Translations under genes and position numbers: made by a program
Source: Papaver somniferum
Taxonomy: Eukaryota; Streptophyta; Magnoliopsida; Ranunculales; Papaveraceae
Direction of reading: 5' to 3'
Assembly: GCF_003573695.1 (NCBI RefSeq)
Contig: NC_039363.1
Span: 149,204,826-149,268,825, forward strand
Length of the DNA stretch: 64,000 bases
Shown: positions 11,026 through 21,629 of the stretch, one piece after another
Layout of the letters: every line of letters begins with the position of its first letter
Numbering within the stretch: the stretch's first letter is position 1
The notes under the pieces: generated by a model
Told to the model about the DNA's origin: nothing
Databases searched by the model: none
The model's input: only the letters and a program-made list of their open reading frames with translations

Positions 11026-12282
11026 TTGCCCGAGGTTATTAGAGAGCGGGCTTGGAAAAGAAACACTCTAGGTTGTTTGATTAGTGATAAACCTAGTAGT
11101 TCTTCTTGTGAAGGCGGGGAGATCGAAGACTCTTCTTTTGAGAGCCCTGTCTTTGGAAGTTTCATCTTTGAAAACTTGACAATTAGTGAAGAAAGTACTC
11201 CTAGTCCTTTGGTAGTGCCAGAAATGGCAACTTTGAAAGCTTTATTAAACCCAACTAGGACCTCTCGACTGTCTTGTATCAAGTTAGCTGAAACCGAGGC
11301 ATATTATGAACTCAAACCTGGGACTTTACAGATGCTCCCAATCTTTTAGGAAAAGAGAATGAGAACCCCTATTTTCATGTTAGGGAATTTGAGGAAGTTC
11401 GTAGTACTCTGAAAATTAAAGACCTTGGTGATGATGCGTTGAAACTTAGGTTATTCCCCCTTTCCTTAAAAGATAAAGAAAAATCTTGGCTGTATAGTTT
11501 GGCTTCTGAGTTAATTGAAACCTATGACCAACTTACATCTGCCTTTATACAGAAGTTTTTCCCAAGGCACAAAACATCGTCTATTAGGACACAAATCTGT
11601 ACTTTTGCTCAACAAGAGGGAGAATCTTTATATAGGTATTTAGAAAGGTTCAATGACTTAATATCTCAATGTCCTCATCATGGTTTAGAGATGGATATGT
11701 TAGTTCAGATCCTTTACGAGGGTTTAGATTATTCAACAACAACCATGGTTGAGTCCTTATGCACATGTGGGTTTGAGAATAAAACTGTTGATGAGGCGAT
11801 GACATTTTTGAATGAAATCGTCGATAAGACCCAACAATGGGAAAAATAGTAGGGAACCCCAGAAAAAAACTCTTCTAAGTAGAGGAAAGGTCAATAGGGT
11901 AGAAGGATCTTATGAGTCAGATGCTAAAATAGCATCCATAACCAAAAGGTTAGAAGCCTTAGAATTAGGTCATTCCATTGGTAATAGTGGTAGAATAGAG
12001 CCCTTTTGGGAAGGCCATACCGTTGAGGAGCAATCCAATACTATTTATAACAACACTAGATTCGATAACCTTCAGAAGTTTGACCCATATTCAGAAACCT
12101 ATAACCCTGGATGGAGAAACCATCCCAACCTTTCTTGGTCTAAGGGCCAGAATCAAGGTCAGTTTAGTAACTCTCAGGTTCCCCCAGATTTTGGCTATAC
12201 TAAGAATCCTTCAGCTCCGACACAGTTTCAGAACCCTTCGGATAAGAAGATTATGAGTTTAGAAGAGTCTCTTGCTTTTTAA
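11026..12282 (+). pseudogene. Gag of the nested Athila-like element, frameshifted
   Basis: Gag forms the particle that packages element RNA. Residues read from 11026 include the N-terminal LxELxxPxxT-like approach to the core. The Retrotrans_gag core follows from about 11350: LKLRLFPLSLKDKEKSWLYS, FIQKFFPRHKT, GESLYRYLERFNDLISQCPHHG and ILYEGLDYSTTTMVES. A second open stretch (11812-12282) carries the PYSETYNPGWRNHPNLSW block typical of Athila gag and ends near SLEESLAF. Breaks are a stop at 11347-11349, a stop at 11847-11849 bypassed by a frame change, and a stop near 12280. No CCHC knuckle is seen. Confidence 0.85.
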
Positions 12283-13203
12283 CTCGTAACACTGTACAGT
12301 TTCAGCAATCTGTTGCTCAAGGTTTAGAAGAAATTAAGAGAATAGGTCAAATGTCAGGCTATTTCCGAGTTGAAAACCCAGGTTAGTCAGATAAATGAGA
12401 CATTGACAGAAAAAGGAAAGTTTCATAGTCAACGACAACCCAACCTTAGGGGAGTCCATCAAATATCTTTAGCTGGTGAGAAATCATCAAACCATGTGCA
12501 CTCGATAACAACCCTTAGGAGTGGTAAAACGGTAGACAATAAGGTAGCCATGCCTAGTGGACATACTGTAGTTCCACCTTCTACTTCCCAAGAGGCGCCC
12601 GTAGACGAGGAAACTGAAACAGTCTCTAAGGATTCCCAAGAAATTCCTGATAGGTTTACCTTTGTGCCTAGAGCCCCATATCCACATTTGTTAGCCCCAA
12701 CAAAGAAGGAGTCGACTTTCAACGAGATAATGGAAAAATTTAAGCAGGTGAACATCAACATTCCGTTATTAGAAGCAATTAGGCAGATGCCTGCTTATGC
12801 CAAGTTCCTTAAAGATCTTTGTACACGAAAGCGTAAGCTTAATGTCTATAAGAAAGCCTTTTTAGCTGGTCAAGTAAGTTCCATCCTTCTGAACCAAACA
12901 CCCCCTAAGTATAAGGACCTTGGATGCCCCACCATATCTTGTGTGATTGGTAATCACATGTTCGATAAATCTTTACTTGACTTAGGAGCTAGTGTTAATT
13001 TACTCCCGTATCATATATACACCCAGCTAGGTCTTGGTAAGTTGAAACCGACTAAAATGACATTACAATTAGCTGATAGGTCTGTTAAAGTCCCTCGTGG
13101 TGTTATAGAGGATGTTCTGATTGAGGTTGATAAGTTTATTTATCCAGTGGATTTCGTTGTTCTAGATACCCAGTCTGTTCAGGACCCAAGTGCTTAAATC
13201 CCA
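12283..13203 (+). pseudogene. Aspartic protease region of the nested element
   Basis: The pepsin-like retroviral-type protease would cut the gag precursor. The open run 12370-13197 has a Ser/Thr-rich linker, the NIPLLEAIRQMPAYAKFLKD block that precedes Athila proteases, and then the active-site region LLDLGASVNLLP near 12978. Family members usually show D(T/L)GA here, so DLGA is normal for Athila. IEDVLIEVDKFIYPVDFVVL follows. A TAA at 13195-13197 interrupts just before the flap/C-terminal VILGLPFLATANA block, which begins the next open stretch at 13204. The pol part that should follow is absent. Confidence 0.82.
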
Positions 13204-14040
13204 GTGATTTTAGGTCTCCCATTTCTAGCCACAGCTAACGCTGTCATCAACTGTAGGACTGGGCTTATGAACATATCCTTTGGTAATATGACCACTGAAA
13301 TAAATGTCTTTAATGTTACTAGACAACCTTTTGAGAACGATGATTTAGAAGAAGTGAATATGATTAACACTTTAGTTCAGGATTTGGTTCAGGATAATTG
13401 GCTTGACACTTTACTGGTAGATTCTTTAGATGATTTTGAGGAAACCATTCTCTTAGATCAGATATGTGATCAATCTTTAGAAGAAACTCTTGAGTATTTT
13501 AAAGATTCTACGGACCCAGAAATTCAGGCAATAGTTTTAGGTTTTTATGAGAATAATGATGACCCTAAGTTTGGTGGTAGAGAACTACAAGAATCTCTTG
13601 AGTATTTTAAAAACTCTGAAGATCCGTAAATTCAAGAAAAAGTTAGAGGTTTATCTGTGAACCCTAAGTTTGGGGGTAGTGATGGTTCTTGTGATTTTCT
13701 CGTATCCCTAATTAGAGTCCCTAACTTGGGACTCGAGCCTTGTGCATCTGAGATATTACTTGAGTCTTTTCAGACTCCGCAACCGGATCCTCCTGATACA
13801 TTCCAGGAGGTAACCCAGGTATTAGAGACCCGTTTTTCGGATGAATATATTTATCGAGACACACATATGAAGTTCAATTACGCGCCGCAGATAAACCCAG
13901 TTGTCTTGACAGAAACCTTAGATGAGGACGTGCTCCGTCTTTTCATTTTTCTGAAACCAGTGCAGTTGTCTCATACTGGTGTCAGCTCTATTTAGTCTTA
14001 TAGACCCACAATTATTTCGACTATTGATATATGAATTTGG
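13204..14040 (+). pseudogene. Protease tail plus extra ORF (ORFx) of unknown function
   Basis: Starts with the protease C-terminus (ILGLPFLATANAVINCRTGL) and continues in the same frame as an acidic protein unlike RT. It has a tandem repeat, (E/Q)xxLEYFKxSxDPEIQ followed by NxDPKFGG, seen 2-3 times, then VPNLGLEPCASEILLESF and, after a stop at 13993 and a one-base frame change, a DPQLFRLLIYEF motif. A TAA near 13627 also breaks it. The PNLGLExxAS and DPQLFRLL anchors recur, in the same order, in the non-autonomous element at 40214-40915, so this is a conserved extra ORF rather than chance. No known domain is recognised. Confidence 0.6.
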
Positions 14041-14754
14041 AAGGTGACAATCCTTTTTGAGGTATTTGATGTCTAGCTAAAGACTTTAAATTTAGCATTT
14101 CCTGGGAGGTACCCACGCTCATGCTTACGGTAATATCCTTCCTTATTTCAATAAAGTCGACCACTGGTGCCCTTGTATATGCCAGTTGTGTTGACCTAGA
14201 GTTAGTTTTATCGACCACTGGTTCCCTTGTATTTTCCAGTTGTGTTGATATTAATCAGACAGGTATCTCAGTCCATTAGGATAGGTTCATCTTGGCAGAG
14301 GCCTTCAGACAGATATGGGAAACACCGTTCACTTTAAACCATCTATTTTTTCTCTTTATCCATCTTCTTAATCTTTCCATGTGATTGGTTGACTCCGGTT
14401 ATGATGTCTAGAAACTATCTGAGTAGAGCTCTGTCACATATATATGAATTATAGTATGTTGAGTGCAAAATCGTGTACAACAATTGGAATTTCGCATCAG
14501 GGTACTTCCTCTTATAGTCAATGTTTGGATGCCAACCAAGGAGATTCTTTAGTGCATTCCAAGGTTCTGCGTAGATAGCTAGGGTCTGGAGTAAATGTTT
14601 TGTGGGTACACCTCTGGTAAACCCTCCGGAGACAACACTCCGCCGCTAGGGCCACCTAGCGGTTTAACGGCTTGCTGCACGTGCTAAGTATAGTCATTTT
14701 ATTTCCTAGATTATTTTTGCTCGAGGACTAGCAAATAATAATTTTTGAAGTATT
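14041..14754 (+). other. 3' untranslated region of the nested element
   Basis: Non-coding. It includes a ~60-bp tandem duplication near 14150-14250 (GACCACTGGT ... CCAGTTGTGTTGA twice). It ends in TGCTCGAGGACTAGCAAATA and a weak purine tract before the 3' LTR. The same CTYGAGGACAAG-type block precedes the 3' LTR of the element at 36325-44357. Confidence 0.6.
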
Positions 14755-16271
14755 TGATAGACACATTTTTGTGTCTAAGTTGTCCTCAATTTCCTGTATT
14801 GTTGGTACTCGATTTCGTACTTATTATGGTGTTTTTTGTATTTGTAGGTATTTTTGGGAAATAAACATTTTTGGAAAATTCGGCTCGAAAAGTTGCTCGG
14901 GGCACCCCGGAGGACATTTGCTATACAGACCCCAGATTTGGCTAAGGAGCACCCATGGCTGTCTACAGACCAAATTCATTCTCAAAACCCATGGATATTC
15001 ACACCCCAAAACTGGATATGGGCACTCCATCTTCACCTTTGTTTGAAACAAATTTTGGCGGGAAAATGGAGCACTAACTGGCAGAGTTTAGATTCACGAA
15101 TTGGACGTGATTTCATGAGACTCAATGGTTGATTTTTGTTGCGTAGGCTTGATTAAGCTAAACAGGGATGGTAAATCTTGCGGAATCAAGAAAACAGGCA
15201 TGTAACGTATCTTTTGGAGTAAACAGAGCACGAGATATTCTCGAGATTCTGTTGAACGAGTTTGTGAAGATTACGTGTTTGGAGTGTGTAGACATTCCCC
15301 TTTCACGAGCTTAAATCAATTATAGGCGAGCTTATGGCATGTTTGGAGTGTGAAGATGGCAGGAGACGCGTGATGGAGGTGAAAATGGAAAGATATTCCC
15401 GTAACTGCATGGAGAATAATTCTCTTCACTGTCCAGTTACCAGAGATCTTTTGGAGTTATGAGGGGTAATCCTTGGTCCTGTAGAGTATATATAGGGTTC
15501 TGGGGAATCACAGAAGGGAGGAGGGAATTTGGGATAGTTTAGAACGCTACAGAGACGTAAATAATCGAGTTTCAGGAAACTGCCATTTCCGCTGCTAAAG
15601 CTGAAGAACACGAAGAACATTGACCCACAGAGGCATTCGTTTTGCTACAGTGACAACGACAGTTAGGTTCTATCGTTCCCTGTAACAGTTCGGTTTGTAA
15701 CACTTATAACTGTTACAAACCCGGTTTTCTTTGATTTGTCTCCCATTTCATCATTTGTACACCACCTTTGAGCAATAAAAATGAATTTTGAGCGTGTTTC
15801 CATGATAAAGAGCTAAACCCAATCCTTGGGGCGATGGAGGAAGCCGTTGTTTCGGTAAAAGTGATATATCTTTATTTTTAAATTAATTATAGCAATTCTA
15901 TTATGATTTTTGCATTGAACTAAAAATGGATTATATGATTTTGATTAGTTAGGTGTATTTTATCTTGATAGAATATGCTTGCTTTAGAGTTTTGATATTC
16001 CATGCTTGGATTAACATCTATTCTTTTAAAAATCTACATGTCTAGGCAATACTATTAGAATCAATTTGAATGTTGAGTTGCGAAATTATTTTTTTATTAA
16101 ATCACTAATGTCGACCAATGGTGGAATCCTAGCCCCAGTCTCTCCACAATATTCATATCACCTTTTTATTTGAGTTTATTATTATCATTTACAAAATTGA
16201 AGTCTAAAAAATCTGCTTTCACAAGTCTTGAACGAACCATCTTACTACAACATCATTTAAAATAACCATCA
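14755..16271 (+). repeat. 3' LTR of the nested element
   Basis: Second LTR copy, starting TGATAGACAC and ending AACCATCA. Compared with 8406-9912 it has a small insertion near 14910 and scattered substitutions. Confidence 0.9.
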
Positions 16272-18677
16272 CTTGGCCAATACACACCCTTCCTTTGAAG
16301 TTTTCTGTAGAGGTGTAGGGCGCCGGTTTTTCCGCATGTTTCCGCGTGCAGTTCCTGGAGCAACTTCTCAGGTTCTCTCTTATTCACACACCTCGCGAGA
16401 GATCCTCCGGCTGCCCTGTAATACAAGGCTCCTTGGATCACAACGAATTGCTTCAGGGCTTGCGCGTGTATTACTCGTCCTTCGTCTATCCGGGTCAGGT
16501 CTTCGACATACACCTGTCTCCAGTCATCTGCTTCCTCAAAGGACAAGTCTTCTTTCCAAGTGCTGGGCAACTCCTTTTTTTTTATTGTAACGGTACCCTC
16601 TTCCTCGCCATTCAATTGTAATTTGATTTCCAGGGTTGCCAGGGCGTCTGCGTGCTTGTTTCCACCTCTTCCGGTATGATCCAAGGTCGACCTCGTTTGG
16701 TTCATCAATCTATGGGACTCTTCCCGATAAGGCGCTAAGTGCGGATTTTTGGTATGAAAGTCGCCATTCACGTGGTTTGTCACGAGCCTTGAATCACCTT
16801 TGACTTCCACGCTTCCCAGATTGAGCTCCTTTGCCATTCAGAGTCCCAAAATCAAGGCTTCATATTCCGCGACGTTGTTACTGCATGGGAAGTCCAATTT
16901 AAACGAATACGAGAGTAGCACTCCTTGTGGCGCTTCGAATACTACCCCGGCTCCCCGGACAGTACCATATGATGACCCATCAAAGAACATGGTCCAAGGA
17001 TTGTCAATGTCTGCGACTGCCACTTCTCCGGGTATATATTCGTGCACCTCATCATCGATTTCTCCCGGAAACATTTTTATGAGATTTGCTATTGCTTGTC
17101 CTCTCACCGCGTTCGGGCGTTGATTTTTGAGCTCGAACTCCAATAGTTGTAGCAGCCATCGGGAGGTCCTTCCTGTTAGGACAGGTTTCGAATCTAGGTA
17201 GGCTATGGGGTTCGCCGCCGCCACCACGATAGTCTCGTGTGTCAAAAGATAAGGCCTCAATTTCTGTGTTTCGTATATGAAAGCTAAACACGCCTGTTCT
17301 ACGCGCGGTACCTCAGTTCCGCATATCGTAGAACTCGGATAACATAATAGATAGGTGACAGCTCGTTTCCTCCCATGTCTTGTGCAAGGACCACACCTAT
17401 TGCCGAATTAGTAAATGACGTGTAGAGGTAGAGAGGGACTCCTCGTATTGGGGGCCTAAGGATTCTGGGTATAACGAGGCACTGATTTAGCTTCTCTAAC
17501 GCAGCGCACTGTATTTCTCCCCACACAAAGGGTGTGTCTTTCTTTAGAAGGGGAAGGAACGCATCCATTAGCTGCGCCAAACCAGGAACGAAACGCCGTA
17601 GTAGGATATCCGCGCTATGAAACCTTGCAGCTCTTTGGCGCTAAATGGTGGTGCCATCGTTGTGATCGCCTCTACTTTGCTCGGATCCACTTGGATTCCT
17701 TCGTTAGTTACTACGAGGCCTAGGAACTTCCCAGATGTCACCCCAAAGGCACACTTGAGAGGGTTCATCTTGAGTTTGAATTTTCTGCACCTTTCGAAAG
17801 CTGTTTTTAGGTGAGAAATATGATCCTCAGCTTCTTGCGTTTTAACCACGATGTCGTCGACATACATTTCCACCGTTTGGTGCAGCAAGTCATGAAATAT
17901 GGACGTCATGGCACGTTGGTACGTGGCGCTAGCATTCTTTAAACCAAACGGTATTACCACATAATATAAGTTGTCATACGGAGTTTGGAAGGCGGTCTTT
18001 TTGGCGTATGAGGGATCCATCTTTACTTGGTTGTATCTGCTGAAGCCATCCATAAAGGAATACCTCCCTTTTCTTCCTGTCGCGTCCAGCGTCATATCGA
18101 TGTTTGGCAGCGGGAAGTCGTCCTTCGGGCAAGCTTGATTCAGGTCTCTATAATCCACACAACACCTGACTTTCCCATTCTTCTTGGTCACTGGCACAAT
18201 GTTGGCTAGCCAGGTGGGGTATTGGATAGGCTTGATGAACTTGGATTTAAGTAGTCGTTCCACTTATTCCTTTATCGCAAGAGCGGTGGACCTGGGGAAT
18301 TCCCTGCTCCTTTGTTTCACAGGTTTAAATTCAGGTGATACCCCGAGATTTTGTACCACAAGGTCGCTGTCTAGACCCGACATCTCGTCATAATCGTAGG
18401 TGAAGATGTCCTTGTAATCTTTAAGCAGCGCGATCAAGGTTTCCCTTTCCTCTCTGTTTAGAATCTTGCTTATCGTCATAGGGAACTTGTCTCCTTGCGT
18501 CCCTATGTCGACTTCTTCCATTCCATCCATAGTGAGATCTCCTGGTGTTCGTTCTTCAGTGAATTTAGTAGTAGTATCTATCGATTGGTTTCGTAACTCC
18601 TCATCATCGATCGTGCAATAAGGGAGCTCGGACAAACTTCGTTCGGTGTTTTCATCGGGAGCCTCCGCTTCGTTCAT
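16272..18677 (-). pseudogene. RT, RNase H, second RNase H and finger start of the Tat element
   Basis: Read down the minus strand. RT (18263-17568) has WLANIVPVTKKNGKVR, CVDYRDLNQACPKDDFPLP, FMDGFSRYNQ, IPFGLKNASATYQRAM and the catalytic YVDD, all present. RNase H follows (17580-16980: GNELSPIYYV, a break, then YLLTHE and GRTSRWLLQL). Next is the archaeal-type RNase H (16990-16650: MFFDGSSYG, GVLLSYSFKLDFPCSNNVAEY, GDSRLV, HADALATL), typical of Tat. A DWRQVYVEDL linker and the HAETCG...GVYWPS half of a zinc finger lead into the nested insertion. Breaks are a TAA at 18264 where Glu is expected, a frameshift near 17580, another near 17300, and a TGA near 16838. Confidence 0.9.
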
Positions 18678-18750
18678 TGGTATGTTGGCGTAATCTTGTG
18701 TGTTTACGGACGCTCCCTTGGTTAATTGCTATAATCAGTACACATGTCCC

Positions 18751-19800
18751 TCATTTGGCTTGGAGAAACGTTGAAAACTGGGTTGTTCCTCTTGCTTCCT
18801 TTTCTTCTCTGTTGGAAACACCAGTTTTGACGGGCTGAATACGGACTTGGCTGACTTTTCCCCATTTTGGTAACGAGATGAATTGTACTTCTGGCACCTC
18901 GTCTTCCTTTTTTGGCTCGTCATAAAAAATTATGTCAGCCATGTATGCTTCCTCTGGGTCGAAGGGGTTACTCGTAGCGGGGATTCGGTATTGCTTACCG
19001 CCTATGTTAGTCTTTACACACTGGTGGTACGTTGATGCGACCACCTTATAATTAAGTAACCATCCTCGCCCTATTAACACATGGAATGTAGTGTCGTCTT
19101 CTAGTACGTAAAACAGTGTTGGACCTCGGATGAGACCAACCCTCATGACCAAGCTGACGATTCCAACGGCTGTCCGAGCGTGGCCTCCGAATCCTTTCAC
19201 CGTCATAGCTCGCATTCTGATGGCAGACCGTTGCATGCCCATGACTTCTAGTGTGTTCATTGAGATTAAGTTCAAATACGCGCCCCCATCGATGAAAGCC
19301 CTCTTTAGCGGTTGCGTGTTGATGTGTACTGTGAGATACAAGGGTCTGCGGTGTTCTCCTGGATAGTAGATATCTTCATTTGTGAATACGATCGCTTCCC
19401 TTGGGAGGAGACCACAGGGCTTCCCTGCCGCTGTGGCGGCTATAGCCTTGGATGCTTCTTTGATTTGGTCTTCGCTGAAGCCGAGGGAGTCGAATAATTG
19501 TTGAGCTAACACCGTTTTAGCGAACTGGCCAGACACACTATCTGTGTTTGAAAATGCTGGGTTTTCCATCTCGACTTCACATACTTCTTCCTCCTCGTTA
19601 TCCCACGGATTCCAAACATCCCCGCTTGGATCGTGGGAGAGCATCATGGTTTGGTGTTGGGTCGTTTTTCCACCTTCTAGATTGTTCATCTCAATCTTTC
19701 CTATGTCCAACTTTTTCTGGAACATCCCCCGAAGGTTGAAGCAGTCGATTGTAGGATGCTGCACCCTGCGGTGGTACTGACAGTACCTGGCGTTATTCGT
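18751..19800 (-). pseudogene. Zinc knuckle and aspartic protease of the Tat element
   Basis: Starts with YCQYHRRVQHPTIDC, the C/H-rich knuckle that ends Tat gag. A Glu-rich linker follows, then the protease: RAFIDGGAYLNLI near 19300, with DGG where DTG/DGG is usual, so the catalytic Asp is present. FHVLIGRGWLLNYKVVASTYHQ follows near 19060; the family norm is YxxLLGRPWLHxxxAVxSTxHQ. The 337-codon frame 19764-18751 is unbroken and ends before a ~75-base gap ahead of the RT part, so only the gag side and the RT side show breaks. It probably matured as part of one polyprotein. Confidence 0.85.
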
Positions 19801-19801
19801 G

Positions 19802-20943
19802 TCAATAGCGCTGGGGGCCTGTCTTTGTTGGCGGTAGTTGGATTTCCTTGTTTGCTATCCACTGTTCCGACAATCCCATAATTTGTTCTTTGCTACAGAG
19901 CAGGGGTGGTGGAAGCGCCTGTGTTCCCAAACCCTCTCGGCTGTTATTTGCACGGATGTTTTTGGGCGCGGTTGATGCGGTGTTCACCGAGTTTCGCCAG
20001 ATGTAGTCTGAGCTCGGTTCCTCGATGTAGTCAGCGATTCTTGCGGCTGCTTCTTCTGGCTCTACAAATGTGGGGAAGCGGAAGTTGACCAGGATTTTCT
20101 TAAAGGATGGGGTCATCCCTCGTACGCAATTTTCCATTAACGCTTCTTCTCTGACATGCTCGTGGAAATCGAGGGTGAGCATGCGAAACCTGGCGATGTA
20201 TTTTCCTATCTCCTCGCCTGGGCGTTGGTTGCACTTACTCAAGTCTATTGTTGTGACTTTCCTCTTTGCTGAATAGAATTTTCTGAGGAAGAGTGTGTCC
20301 ATGGTCGACCACGAGCTGACGCTTCCTGATTTTAGGTTATCGTACTAAGTGAACGCTGTATCAGTTAGTGACTTTGGGAACTCTCTCAGGCATAGTTTCC
20401 CATCAGTTGCGCGATCATTCATAACAGATAGGAACCGACTGAGGTGTTCTCTCGCGTTACCTTGACCATTATGAACCTTTAATTTTGGTGAAGTGTAGTC
20501 CTCAGGGTACTTATATTCTGTTATTTCGGAGGAGTAAGGACTCACCATGAAGTTGTAATTGTCTTGTTTTACGATTCTATAATTCGTCTCTAAGTATATT
20601 GCCATCGCTTCCTGCGTCATAGATACGGGTTCTTCTTCCTTTTCCTCCGCGTTCTCCGTTGTTTCTTTGGCCCCCTATCGGCATTGGCTGCCTTCATGAG
20701 TTTTCTCAGTTGTTGTTCCCTGCGTCTGTGGTCTTCTAGTTCCTTCTGCAGCTCCTTGAGGGAAGGCTGGGTGGGCGGCGTTTCCTCAGTTTCCTGTTGT
20801 TCGTCTTCTTCACGCGTAGTACCTAGTTTTCTCACTTGTGTGATCGGGTCTGTCACTATCCCCACCCTCTCGCTTTCTTGATTGAGTGGGGGGATGTTTG
20901 GGCTCTCTGTAGCACCTGAGTTAGCGCTTTCTGTGTGTGTCAT
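19802..20943 (-). pseudogene. Gag of the Tat element
   Basis: The ATG at 20943 lies only ~18 bases past the primer site, an unusually short leader. The N-terminal segment (20943-20617) has a predicted coiled coil (LKELQKELEDHRRREQQLRK) and a strongly basic KKQRRTRRKRKK patch. The core follows in pieces: SPKLKVHNGQGNAREHLSRF (20620-20345), then MDTLFLRKFYSAKRKVTT, QRPGEEIGKYIARFR and MTPSFKKILVNFRFPTF (20302-19802). That order is the retrotransposon gag domain. Stops at 20617 and 20345 and a terminal stop at 19802 break it. Confidence 0.85.
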
Positions 20944-20960
20944 GGTGAGCTAGGAACGAG

Positions 20961-20979
20961 CCTCCGGGTGTGATCGCCA
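20961..20979 (-). other. Primer binding site of the Tat element
   Basis: On the minus strand TGGCGATCACACCCGGAGG begins two bases after the 5' LTR. The TGG start and position fit a tRNA primer site. I could not match it to a particular tRNA. Confidence 0.55.
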
Positions 20980-20981
20980 AA

Positions 20982-21359
20982 TGGTGAGGGGTGAATTTAG
21001 GTTTGAGGTTCTACCCGTCCTAGCTAGCCAAATGACCTCACTTTTCTAAGAATAGTAAGAGAGAGAGTTGTCCTTGTATTGTACCTTGTCCTTCTTTATA
21101 TAGACTTTCCAAAAACCCCTTCCTTTTATGACATCATGCCATGTGTCCTAAACTTCTTTAATTACTACTAATGTCATTCCTTCTCTAATAAGACCTCTTT
21201 CTTTCCTATTAATTCCTTCCTTGTCCTTTCCATCTAACAAACACTTTCTTGGTGGGCTTGGGTTTTAGTTCCTAAGTCCCCATGTTTCATGTCGGGCTTG
21301 CCTCCTCTTGGAGGGCATACTAGCCCGACTAAAGGAGTAATATTTTTCATGTATCAACA
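20982..21359 (-). repeat. 5' LTR of the Tat element
   Basis: Pairs with 3346-3726. The plus-strand start reads TGGTGAGGGG where the other copy has TGTTAAGGGG. Scattered differences and small indels show age. Confidence 0.9.
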
Positions 21360-21364
21360 CTTCG

Positions 21365-21600
21365 CGTTGGTGACACATATTTCCTACAGAAATTCACTAT
21401 CCTTGGCGGGGAAATTGTTTTTTCCCCTCTCATAGTGACCACCGTCTCTTCGCCTCTCCGACGGAGATTCTCCGCTGCACTTCGGTTGAATAAGCTCAGT
21501 TTTACCCAGTTTGAAGATTTGTAATCACGGTCCACAAACGCGTATCTTATAGGTATTCCTTGAGGGTAGCCATTAAATCCTTTGCTGAGATATGATTGTA
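21365..21600 (-). pseudogene. Unrecognised open stretch cut by the Tat element
   Basis: The minus strand is open from about 21600 to the duplication at 21360. If the element is ignored the same frame continues at 3340 down to a stop near 3250, about 110 codons in all. The sequence contains GFNGYPQGIPIRYAFVDRDY and LRRRGEETVVTMRGEKTISP; I do not recognise the family. The plus strand is also fairly open here and has splice-like signals, so the coding strand is uncertain. It may be a host exon split by the insertion. Confidence 0.35.
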
Positions 21601-21629
21601 GCCATTAAATCCTTTGCTGAGATATGATT
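21566..21629. repeat. Exact 32-bp tandem duplication
   Basis: GTAGCCATTAAATCCTTTGC... occurs at 21566-21597 and again without gap at 21598-21629, apparently identical, which indicates a recent slippage or repair event. Confidence 0.9.

Larger units (their letters stand above)
8406..16271 (+). mobile_element. Nested Athila-like gag-protease element without RT or integrase
   Basis: Two ~1.5-kb LTRs (8406-9912, 14755-16271) enclose 4.8 kb. Gag and an aspartic protease of Athila type are recognisable, and then an extra ORF. There is no RT, RNase H or integrase, so the element would need proteins from an autonomous relative. The primer site fits tRNA-Asp at its first seven bases. The LTRs are much more alike than those of the host element, in keeping with later insertion. 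Orientation is opposite to the Tat element. Confidence 0.88.
3346..21359 (-). mobile_element. Complete Tat-lineage Ty3/gypsy retrotransposon with nested insertion
   Basis: Two ~380-bp LTRs (3346-3726 and 20982-21359) bracket a minus-strand gag-protease-RT-RNase H-second RNase H-integrase series, with a perfect 5-bp duplication outside. The second RNase H of archaeal type after the normal one, the extra antisense ORFs and the tandem repeats between integrase and the 3' LTR are all traits of the Tat lineage. The total is 18.0 kb. Removing the 7.9-kb element nested at 8406-16271 leaves about 10.1 kb. The LTRs differ at several per cent of sites by eye, and every coding block carries stops or frameshifts, so this copy is old and inactive. 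Confidence 0.9.
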
